Source: Labia minor | Lineage: Eukaryota > Arthropoda > Insecta > Dermaptera > Spongiphoridae | Assembly: GCA_963082975.1 (NCBI GenBank) | Contig: OY720350.1 | Location: 37,244,660 to 37,308,659 of the forward strand | Length of the DNA stretch: 64,000 nt | Direction: 5' to 3' | Part shown: in pieces, positions 54,565 through 64,000 of the stretch | Layout of the letters: every line of letters starts with the position of its first letter | How positions within the stretch are numbered: position 1 is the first letter of the stretch | Translations under genes and position numbers: made by a program | Notes under the pieces: generated by a model | What the model was told of the DNA's origin: nothing | Databases searched by the model: none | Seen by the model: only the letters and a program-made list of their open reading frames with translations

Positions 54565-57012
54565 AATTTTAATTTATTTTCTAAAAGTCAAATATCATTT
54601 CAATTAAATAATTTATTCTATAAGTTCTAATTATAATTAATTTAATAAATTTATTATGGTTAATAATTTCTCTCTTATTATGTAATATTAATAAATAATA
54701 ATATTAAATTATATACAAATTTAAAAATTAGATTAGATGAATTTGTTTAAATTTTAACACAAGAAATCAATCATATGCGAATAAAATAGAAAATTTTGAA
54801 AATCAACTTGCAATTAAATTCAGAAATATATATAATATTTATAATACTTTAAAATTTTAATATTTAATTATTATATTAAAATATAAGTGTTATTTGATTA
54901 TTATTAATTCTCATTCACTTTCGAGGGATAAATAAATAAGGCTGGGGTTGGACTCAAGTTTTTTTTAATCTAAGGAGAATATCAATGCAGATTAAGACCA
55001 AATCGGACAACATTTAAACAAATCTATTCTAAGAGGGCCGAGGGCGGTCTGTGAGCAACTAGTTTTAAATAAAATTAATTCCAAAAATTATAGCCAAGCA
55101 TAATATACTTCCATAATGGAGGCTCCACTCGTTAACTCTAAGCCAGTTAAACTAAGCAAGAGGACGAGGACACCATTTTATGCCCTTAGCTGAATTTTAA
55201 AAATTAGGAGTTGGGATTTTATTCAAAAATTCCTACTCTTGAAAGTTTTATTTGCTTTTCGGAAAATTACATATTTCATTTTGATCCTTTATAATACTGA
55301 ATTTACATAAATGTTATTAAATTATTAATTAAGTATTATATATTTTAATTAATTTTTAAATAAAAATATATAAAACTAACACATGGGTGGCAAATTCGAA
55401 ATTGGCCAGAAATGCACGAACAATTATTTATGTTAGTTACTAATATCCTAAATATATTACTTATAGAATTATTACCAAAACCAGTTGTATGAATTATTAA
55501 AATAATAATTATTTAACATTAATATTATTTTATAGATTTTTTTCTTTTTGTTCGAAAATATAAATTTAATTTACCAAGTTTACAAGACTGATAATTGAAA
55601 AGTATATTAAGTTTTAGTTAATTAAGTACATTTCATTGAATTTAATAGGTAAAGTTTAAAAACAAGATACTTTGAGGTTATAAACAAATAATACTAATTG
55701 AAAATATTTTGGTTAATCTAAACTTAGTATCTATAATTTTATATGTACAATATTTATTATAATTAAATTTCATTTCTTTTAATTATCGGTCTTTGAGTTT
55801 GGTTTCACTAATATTAATTTGAATAATATTGAAAGAAAATATTTTTTCTCTTCTTTCTTCTTTTATCTTCTTTAAAGGTAGATCTTCATAAATAATAATT
55901 CAATAAATTGGATGCAGAAATCCTTTTTAATAAAATATTACATAAATGCAGTAAATCCATAAAAACATGAACATGTATAACATAACTTGAGCATAACCGG
56001 TCATAACATAATCAAGGCTTGGTTATAACTGATTGAATATTGATACATGTCCGTTTTTAAATAGTAGCTAGGCATATTTAATCTTTTCGCTAATTGGCTA
56101 ATTTTCCCGCCAAGCAGAGTTTTTACATTTTCTATTATACTAATTAATACATAAGTGTTATTACAATAGGGTTTATTTATTAACATATATTATAATATTA
56201 GCTAACTTAATATATTAATCTTAACCTAAATATAAGTTCTACTAATTAAATATTTAACATAAATGCGTTCTCGTCTGTGATTGGCTCAACTGGATTCACT
56301 CGGACTGAACAAGGGATTTTTTAAGGTTCTTTTGACAATTGGACAGAATGCTGCTCGGATGTGAGCGCCATCTTTTCAACACAACTGTTCTTTTCAAAAC
56401 AAACCTTTTACTTAATATCAACAAAAACGTGCATTTTTATTAAAATTTCATACAATATTAATATCATTTTATAATATATGCAATTAAAATATTCTCTATG
56501 AGATATATATAATTATTGAAAGTCTCAAAATATTTGATCTCAATTTTCATTTTCTTTGAAATTTGAGTAAATATTTATAATATTATTTACATTATAGAAA
56601 GGTTACTAAAAACTATATTGAGAATTCTTCACGTTCATGGATATATTTATACACAAACCACACAAAAATCTTAAACCTCTTATTTCAGTGAAAAATTTTC
56701 AAAATATTTATTTAATTTAGTAAAAAAACAATTGAAAATATTTATTATCATATTTAAATTTATTCATTTGAAAAACTATAAATATTACTACAGTAAACGT
56801 TTATTATGGTAAAGTGTCATTGAAATTGTTTAATAGGCCCATATATTCTCATGATTTTATATTATTTAAAATTTTCAATTCTATTCAAATTTAAATTTAT
56901 GATAAATTTCGTTCGAGGACAATAAAACAATAAAAATTAGTTTGTTTCATGCATATCAAATATATTATTTATCTGTATACTACATGTTGGGGGAAATCTA
57001 TAGTAGTTATGT
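54565..57012. other. AT-rich sequence, no gene recognised
   Basis: Only short frames. About 54955-55030 weakly matches the repeat at 34015-34145. A less AT-rich patch at 56265-56400 carries nothing that I recognise. Confidence 0.5.
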
Positions 57013-57767
57013 CAGGGATGGGCAAACTTTTTTTAGGATGCGGTTTACTTCTAATTTTTTTTACAATAAGTCGGTCCACCAGATATTTATTAAAATAATA
57101 ATAATAAACAATGTGGTATAAATGTACATAGGTAACTAAAAAAAATAGAATAAGAAAGGAACTTAGGTATATATTTTCAAACAAAATTTAAAGATTATAA
57201 AAGTATAAAAATATCAAGTTCATAAGAAATATTCTGATTCGAATTATTATTTAAGATAAAGTCATGTGAAATTGTCCGCATTAGAAGATTTACACTGCAT
57301 ATCCTCTGCTAATTTAGTAAATCTTGGTGTATAATTACTAACTGCCAGTCTTGTACTGCATTCGAGGTGATTGTCTGTAAGACGGGAGAGATATTTTGAT
57401 TTATTTATATTCATCGTAGAAAATGCAGATTCACATAGGTAGGTAGAGCCAAAGAACGATGTTAAATTTAATGCGAGACCTTTTAAATTAGGATACTTAA
57501 CTTCGTCCATTAAATTCCAAAAAATATTTGTAGGATCTGAATTATGTGCTTTTAAAATTATGTCATTTTGAAGAAGAAGAACTTCATCTTCCTCAATAGT
57601 TATAGAAAACAATTCGTTTATATTTTTGGTTATTTCTTCCCCGAGTAATGGAATTTTTTATATGCTAAGGAGTAGTTTAAGTAAAAAAGGCAATGAGTAA
57701 AGGCGATCACTTTAAAATGACTCGGCGGTCCACCAGTCGATCGCGATCGACTTAATGCCCATCTCTG
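57013..57767 (-). mobile_element. Internally deleted hAT element
   Basis: The end CAGGGATGGGCAAAC pairs with the complement of the other end, CAGAGATGGGCATTAAG. Flanking 8-base sequences AGTTATGT and CCTTATGT agree at six positions. A C-terminal transposase fragment lies inside. Confidence 0.8.
57262..57612 (-). pseudogene. hAT transposase C-terminal dimerisation region
   Basis: An open frame of 116 codons contains FWNLMDEVKYPNLKGLALNL, then STYLCESAFSTMNINKSKY and a run matching the C-terminal hAT dimerisation domain of ZBED/SCAND3-like proteins. The BED finger and the catalytic core are missing. It is the remnant of a transposase and its integrity is accidental or recent. Confidence 0.8.
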
Positions 57768-58309
57768 CCTTATGTGATAATATATAAAAAAATGAATTAA
57801 ATACTGAAAGGGTCGATATGTGAGGGTTTGGTTTAAAAAATTAATAAACAAATCTCCTTCAAAACAAATTATTCTCCCTGAGCTGAAAATTGTCCAAATG
57901 TATGATAGGTTTATATAATGAAATAAAAAAAGTATTTTCAAGATTAATAACAAAGATTTGTATGTTATTTAATATTTTCGAAATTAAATAATTATTAATT
58001 TGATAATTATTTAAATATATATATATTTATATATACATAAAAATTAGTTTTAATATATTTAATATTATTTGAGATTAAATATAGTACAACCCGAAAGAAC
58101 TAACTTATAATATAATAACTTATAACTAAAAACCTTTATAGTATATATAAATTATTATGGTAAAAGTACTTATAAACTAAATAAATTAAATATGAAATGT
58201 TTTTTCGATTATGAATGTTTATGAGTGATAATAAATGTAATGTAAATTTGCACAATGCAGTTACTAATTGATGAACCAAAGATGACCAATCGAGACGCTT
58301 CCAAGCAGG
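57768..58309. other. AT-rich spacer
   Basis: No gene or element was recognised. Confidence 0.4.
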
Positions 58310-58530
58310 CCCAACTGGCTATCTGTTATCTATCTATCTCTGTGGCTCTACGGAACTCGAAAGTTCTTGACCGCAGCAACCACACTTCTCCAAGTATCCC
58401 TATTCTGAGCCACAACCTTTCATTTTCTACCCTTTCCCATCTCTCATCACGTCCTTTCTTACATTATCCACCCACCACGTTCTTGGTCTTCCAAGCGGGC
58501 GTTTCCCACTCGATCTCTCCACATGATCAA
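58310..58530 (-). mobile_element. LINE 3' fragment
   Basis: Minus-strand match to 26740-26790 and 27160-27365 (GGAACTCGAAAGTTCTTG block and GGTCTTCCAAGCGGGCG). It adjoins the composite repeat. Confidence 0.65.
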
Positions 58531-59037
58531 TAAACTAAATTGTGAATATAAATATGTAATAGCTGAAAGTAAAAAAACTTCCCATACAATAAAGGCGTAA
58601 AGCGACAAGGGGAGTCTTTGGACAAGTGTCCGGGTTCTCCCCAGACGTCATTTATCACACTATTAAAACTAAAAGCTTAAACACCAACCTTGTTCCGTAA
58701 CTAGATTCAAAAAAATAATAAATAATATTTTTTTAAGTATCACTTCTGTTCTAACCTTAAAAAAACCGAAAAGTAGCATAAATCGGTTTATTGAGAATTT
58801 CTTCGAAAGTTTTTAAAAGGATCTAGACAATTTTCAATATTTGAAATGTGCATCGTAATACCTACATTACAAATTTATTTTAGCTCGAAAATACAAAGAG
58901 GGTTCGAGAAAATCGGGCTGTCCCTTGTCTCCCCTTATCCAGTGCCCGGTCTCTCCTAAATTAATTATATATATTATTTTTAAATTCTCGAATATGATTT
59001 AACTAAACATATTTCTTTTAACACTGTTCATTCCAGT
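58495..59037 (-). repeat. Composite repeat, copy 2
   Basis: Inverted counterpart of 26305-26805, with the same junction between the LINE tail and the unit bounded by GACAAGGGGAGTCTTTGG and CCAGTGCCCGGTCTCTCC. It extends on the far side to GAACAGTGTTAAAAG, present in both copies. Confidence 0.7.
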
Positions 59038-60442
59038 TAAAATAATATTTATATTCCAAACTCTATTTTCAATTTAATTATATTTTTGTTCTTCCATTAG
59101 TTCAAATAATAGCAATTAAATTCAATTACCAATCATTATAATCTTTCCTACTTGAATACTACTGAGCTAGCCACTTTTATCTTTTCACTCCAACCACTTT
59201 ACAATCATTTAGTCTGGAATTAATTAAAGGTTACATTTATACAATGTCATATTTTCAAAGTTTCATTGTTTTTAACCACATCTTCTCGATTTTTTTTTTC
59301 ATTTCCCACCTTCCTCATGTCTCTACTTTACACATACATTCATTTTCTGTATATAGAACGTCCTTATAAAATTCATATATTTTTTATTTATTACTCATTA
59401 GAATTTTTTATATATTTGTTTGCCTTTTGGGATTTATGTCCTTTTTAGCTTTAGTTATCATTTATTTGAAATTTGAAATTAATTATGTAATCTTAAATTC
59501 AAATGAACTTGGAACTCTCGACCTCAATTTCAACGAAGCAGGACTATAATTATAATTTACTAATTATTTTAAAAATACTGTTTATTAGCCAATATTTACC
59601 ATATTTTGTCCTTACAGAACAAATACAAAAATGAGAAATATTATTTATTTATATAGGTTTAATTGTTTATGCAATTAAATACTTATTCTCCATTGCAATT
59701 TGAACATTATCATTATTTTATATTACATTTTTCTGACTTATATTTAAAGTTTAATATTCACCAGGAAAAGGTATTGAACTAGAATCCTTAATCTTTTTGA
59801 ATTAAACTTGATAAAAATATATATATTTTTAGGTATATCTACAAAGGGTATATATTACATGCCAAAAAACATTTTTACATTGAAATAGAATCATTAATCT
59901 TTTTTTTTTATATTTATTTATTTATTTCAAATTAGTTCGGTGTTAACTTGTTGTTTTTTAATTCTTAATCTAAATAATCTAAATAATATATACTAAATTG
60001 TATTTACTAATTTTCTACTAAAATCAATATTTCTTTTTTTTAATTAATGCACTCAGTATTTTAATTATTATTTTTTGCTTCTTTTTTTCTTTCTTCATTG
60101 AAAATCAAGGTTAATTGTTCTGTAGAAATTTCAGATATTAGTGAACTTGTAAGTTTCAAAGTGGTTGTTTTAATAGAAAACCATTAACGGCCTATTGTCA
60201 TGGTTTTTAGTACTAATCAAAGTACGAATAGTTTGCGAAAGGAACATGGTAAGGAAGGGAAGAGAAATAGGGAAGAAATATAACAACAATGTCATTGTTC
60301 TAGTTCTAGACTATTTGCATTCAAGTTACAACCTATTAACAACAACCATTAAGCAATCCAAATGTTCTATTAAAGAGAAAAAGCGTTTTCTTATTAAATG
60401 GAAATTATAATTATAAAAAATAGATAAAACAATTGAAATTAA
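59038..60442. other. AT-rich sequence, no gene recognised
   Basis: Short frames only, such as 60195-60410, with no domain features and no splice context that I could join. Confidence 0.4.
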
Positions 60443-60682
60443 CACACTATGGGGCGGGTATTTGTACCCGTTGCAGGGACTGCCACTTATAAGCGGGGCG
60501 GGTATTTATACCCGTTGCCACTCATATAATATATATTTTCCCTTGTGTCACTTAAAATTACTTATTTTAAACGATAACTAATATATATCCCTCATATAAG
60601 TGGCAACGGGTATAAATACCCGCCCCGCTTATAAGTGGAAGTCCCCGCAACGGGTACAAATACCCGCCCCGCTCATAGTGTG
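60443..60682. mobile_element. piggyBac-like MITE, copy 2
   Basis: TTAA duplications at 60439-60442 and 60683-60686. The core is nearly identical to the copy at 14952 (CCCTTGTGTCACTTAAAATT). Here each arm carries two palindromes, one CGGGTATTTGTACCCG type and one CGGGTATTTATACCCG type. Confidence 0.8.
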
Positions 60683-60761
60683 TTAAGTTAAATATAAAAA
60701 TTATATATACTTTAATTTTAATGCATCATTTTGATTAAGCTTTTTTTTTATTTTACTTTTA

Positions 60762-61929
60762 CAGTGGTGCCTCACACAACGAACTTAATTCGTTCCAGGA
60801 GCAAGTTCGTTATGCGAAAAGTTCGTTATGTGAAACGCGTTTTCCCATAACAATACATGTTAAAAAAAATAATTCGTTCTGTAGCATAAAATATGCTAAG
60901 ATGACATAATAAAAGATAAAATTTTTGTTACTATTTTTATTTATATACATACTTAGAAACATAATTTTTTTAAAAAAAAAACAATTTTTTTTAATTTTAC
61001 GACAAAACTAATCTACCGAATCTTGAACATCTTCATCCATTTTCTGCTTTTTGTTCTTTGGTTTAATTAAAAACCTGTCCAAAGTCGTTTGTTTTTCTCT
61101 TTTCACCAACATTTGCCGGAAATGACGGAAAGAGTATCGGAATAAATATCGTTGATCCTGTTTGCTTCAGCTGAATCCGGATAGTGGGCATTGGTAAACT
61201 CCTGAACTGCTTTCCATTTGACCAGGATGTTCTTGATGTCAGCAGTTGGGATTGGTTGATTGTTTGATTTATTCTCCTCGTCAGATGACGCTTCCCTTTG
61301 AGCATTGTCCTGTTGCTGGAACAGAAGTGCTTAGAGCTCTTCAGTTGTCAGCTCTTCTTTGTGTTCGTCAATAAGCGCCTCAACGTCCTCTTCCTCTACC
61401 TCTAATTCCAACTTTTGGGCCACTGTGATGATGTCCTTCGCCATCAATAGATGGCATGTCATCAACTTCTTCCTGGGTCTATAAAGGCACAAGCATCTTC
61501 CAAGCAGAAATGAGGGACCTTTGTGACACTTCTTCCCAGGCCTTCTGTATAAGTAGTATTGCCATAATGATATCAAATTTCTCCTTCCAAAACTTTCGGA
61601 CAGCCATTCCTGTTTTATTTCAATAGAAATCACCTTCCTGCTTTTTTTAGAAGCCATGATATAAAAAAAAATATTGAATGATGATGATAATTGAATATGG
61701 TAATGAAGAACGATTGCCGCGATACGTGTTTAAGTTAAGTGCAGTGACTATAATGACTGCCTGCAATGCCTGCGCAAGGGGATGCAATACAACGGCAGCG
61801 ATCGTGGAAGCTCGGGCGAGTTCGTTGCGTGAAACGAAGTTCGTTGTATGAAATATGAAATTTAGTTCATTATGGTTCGTTGTGTGCAGCGTTCGCTGTG
61901 CGAGGCGTTCGTTATGCGAGGCACCACTG
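60762..61929 (-). mobile_element. Tigger/pogo element, internally deleted
   Basis: TA-flanked. The ends CAGTGGTGCCTCACACAACG and (complement) CAGTGGTGCCTCGCATAACG form long imperfect inverted repeats built from repeats of GTTCGTTATG. Transposase remnants are on the minus strand. Confidence 0.9.
61021..61657 (-). pseudogene. Tigger transposase remnant
   Basis: Starts MASKKSRKVISIEIKQEWL, the typical Tigger N-terminus. Internal deletion then joins it to the C-terminal piece ELEVEEEDVEALIDEHKEEL. The reading frame stops at TEEL and resumes after disruption (SIPTADIKNILVKWKAVQEF ... KRLWTGF), matching the Tigger tail. The CENP-B-like DNA-binding and DDE domains are gone. Confidence 0.8.
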
Positions 61930-62085
61930 TATTTATCTTACTTTGTATCTGTGTTGTTTGTATTTGTTTATATGTATATACAATTTTAAAAACCACATTG
62001 AATCATTGAATTTTCTCAATATTCCTACGCAGAAATATTTTTTATTTTAATATTTCGATGATTAATGTTAAAACTAAAACTATAA

Positions 62086-62237
62086 CAGTGCCTCTCTAGC
62101 TTTTACAGCGCCCCAGGTAATAGAATAAATTGCCGAACCTATATTGGTAAAATTTACTTTATTCATACCAAAATGCCGTCCTTGAGATTTACCGCCCGGA
62201 CAAATGCCCGGTTTGCCGCCTTCTAGAGCGGGCACTG
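62086..62237. mobile_element. Small hAT-like MITE
   Basis: The end CAGTGCCTCTCTAGC pairs with the complement of the other end, CAGTGCCCGCTCTAGAAGG. It is 152 bp and locally GC-rich, with a CCGGGCATTTGTCCGG palindrome at about 62197-62212. The minus-strand frame across it is not considered a gene. No clear target duplication. Confidence 0.5.
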
Positions 62238-62832
62238 ACAATAAAGATAATATTAAAGAAATATTTTTTAAAAATGTACACATTTCACAAACCTTTTTTT
62301 ATTACATTCCTTATTTGTTTCAATATTAAAAGTCATTCTTTTTAATTTTTTTTTTTAATTATTCTTTATTTGTTTTTTTTTCTTAATTGTCTAAATTGAT
62401 AAACATCTCTTTACATTTTTGGAGTTTAATCAATTTATAAAACTAGTACAATCCCTCTTGTTAGCCAAACCAATGGAGAAGAAGTGATATTTTGTTCCCC
62501 AACCCTTTTAGCAGATTGTAGCTATATCGAATAATATCCTGGATCGTGTTCTGTTTGTTTTGTCTTTTTTTTTCATTTTAGTCTCCATACTATAATATAA
62601 TAACACCCTCGCACCAATCACTGTTTGCCTATTATTTATATATCATGAGATGATTGATGAAATTTATTTATGAAAAATATATTTGACAATCAAATTTCAG
62701 TTTTTTTTTTAAAGAAGCGGTTTTTAAATAAAAAAATAGATAACATAAAATAAACAAAAATTAATTTGAGTGAATTGATTAGTGGAACGAAATTAATTTA
62801 AGAAATTTTACGTTCTCCTGATTATATACATA

Positions 62833-63361
62833 AGAGCGCAGGTGAATATGTCCTTAATTTTTTGAATGAAACAGGTTTTTGGATAAGAAATTATTTTATT
62901 TTTAAACGTAGTCTCATTTGAGCTCAATCCATGTTGTCTGTTTCTCCAATTTTTTTATGCCTTCCAAAAAATAATATTTGTCAAGGACATCACAATAAAT
63001 TTGTTTGTTTAGATTTTAGATGATTTCATCATCGGAGTCAAATCTCTTTCCGCCGAGCCATTTCTTCTGGATTAGAAACAAGAAATAGTTACACGTGGCT
63101 AAATCCGGAGAATAGGGCGGATGGGGGAGCAAATTGTATCCCAATTCATGGATTTTCATGGAAATTAACGTTTTTCCATTTTCTTCTAAAATCACGAGGT
63201 AGTCTGCTATTAATGGATGCCAAACAAAAACTAAAATGCCCAGCAGGTTTAAATTTCGATAGGAGTCAGCTGATAGTTGTCTGAAGACATGAGCAGTGTT
63301 GGCATTTCATTTAAGAGACAAAAAATTTAAAAAAAGTCACGAACCTATTGACCTGCCCTCA
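62833..63361 (-). mobile_element. Internally deleted mariner
   Basis: Inverted ends GAGCGCAGGTGAATATG and (complement) GAGGGCAGGTCAATAGG lie next to TA. The minus strand keeps a C-terminal transposase piece with ISMKIHELGYNLLPHPPYSP and DLATCNYFLF, then QKKWLGGKRFDSDDEII and a stop. Fragments of the same family are at 9770-9818 and 29875-29970. Confidence 0.8.
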
Positions 63362-63681
63362 TATATTTAAACATACATGTGTATGTTTAACCACCGATGT
63401 AAAATTAAACAAAATTACACTAAAAATAAATGCATTTTTAAAAATTGTATATTTTTTTAAATTATCTGAACAAAATAAAATACATTTTAATATACAAATC
63501 CGTTTGTAAAATGATATTTTAATTAAAAATTTTCTAGGAGATTATTATTGAGGGATTTTATTACAATAAGTATGTTTAAAATTACTTTAATCCTTTATTC
63601 TCTCCTATTGGCTGATTTGAAAAATATTAAATATAATAATACGATAATATATTTTTATAAATTTCCCGATTTAATAAATAA
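63362..63681. other. AT-rich spacer
   Basis: No feature was seen. Confidence 0.4.
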
Positions 63682-64000
63682 CTAGCTGCTCCGAGCGCCT
63701 TCGGCGCTCTTCACATCTAGACGGTGGCTCCGCCCCCTGTACCCCCGAGTGATACATAGCATTTGGTTGCAAGTCTGTATGTAAAAGGTTTTCATCCATT
63801 TTGTTTCAATCAGTATAAGTAGATAAGACATGTATTTGTTTTCTTGTAAAATATATTTTAATTTAATCGTTAAATTAATTATATATTATTATTGTATATG
63901 TTATATTTATCTAACTCTGTGTCTCTACAGTTTGCGAAAGTTCTTAGCCGCAGCATCCACTCGCATCTCTAAGCGTCCCTATCCTGGGCTAAAACCAAAT
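63682..64000 (-). mobile_element. Helitron 3' end with LINE tail, copy 4 (runs off the window)
   Basis: CTAG terminus (complement) at 63682, the GAGCGCCTTCGGCGCTC hairpin, the GC-rich block, an AT spacer and a LINE-tail piece at about 63915-64000, as in the copies at 31163 and 33148. Confidence 0.7.

Noticed and set aside
60195..60410. 71-residue frame with basic residues
   Set aside because: No homology pattern, no neighbouring exons that can be joined, and a length expected by chance.
62080..62283. 67-residue minus-strand frame with a hydrophobic start
   Set aside because: Lies across a 152-bp inverted-repeat MITE and shows no splice context.
1..64000. CRISPR arrays, bacterial operons, rRNA
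   Set aside because: No regularly spaced repeats with unique spacers and no prokaryotic gene layout. The microsatellites and TE repeats are clearly eukaryotic.

Overview
This is an AT-rich (my impression, roughly three quarters A+T) eukaryotic window, almost certainly from an insect or another arthropod. The evidence is an env-bearing Ty3/gypsy provirus whose Env resembles the insect errantivirus/baculovirus F fusion protein, many mariner, pogo/Tigger, hAT, piggyBac-like and Helitron remnants, a tRNA-derived SINE, LINE 3' fragments, and genes with small exons and GT-AG introns. I cannot name the species. No bacterial operons, rRNA or CRISPR are visible.

Layout. 1-16.5 kb holds no host gene: a long-terminal-inverted-repeat element (1265-2402), a palindromic MITE (6746-6951), a SINE with target-site duplication (9408-9678), three hAT-type elements (9966-11469, 11525-11784, 12675-14195), two copies of a GACG-rich repeat family and a piggyBac-like MITE (14952-15151). 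16.56-28.49 kb carries the only multi-exon host gene I can assemble: five exons on the + strand encode about 411 residues. Its middle resembles the double-RWD region of the kinetochore protein CENP-O, a tentative assignment. All four introns are filled with DNA transposons and LINE pieces. 28.8-36.1 kb is again repeats: mariner 3' ends, Helitron 3' ends and GACG-family copies.

36101-46073 is the centrepiece: a complete, apparently young, minus-strand Ty3/gypsy endogenous retrovirus with two 1016-bp LTRs (I see only three differences), a 4-bp target duplication TAGA, a tRNA-Leu-type primer site, a polypurine tract and intact gag, pol and env frames. Gag and Pol overlap by 97 bp in a -1 relationship with a CCCAAAA slippery heptamer, and a strong splice acceptor lies just upstream of env. 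Downstream of integrase, Pol carries a TARG1/OARD1-like macro domain (ADP-ribosyl hydrolase family) with both catalytic residues conserved, then a long acidic tail ending in an AT-hook-like motif. This accessory domain is the most unusual item in the window.

46-64 kb holds no host gene that I can support: mariner, hAT, Tigger and Helitron fragments, repeat families also found in the left half, a second piggyBac-like MITE, and a GC-richer block (49.96-50.79 kb) that may be a solo LTR. The window ends inside a Helitron copy.
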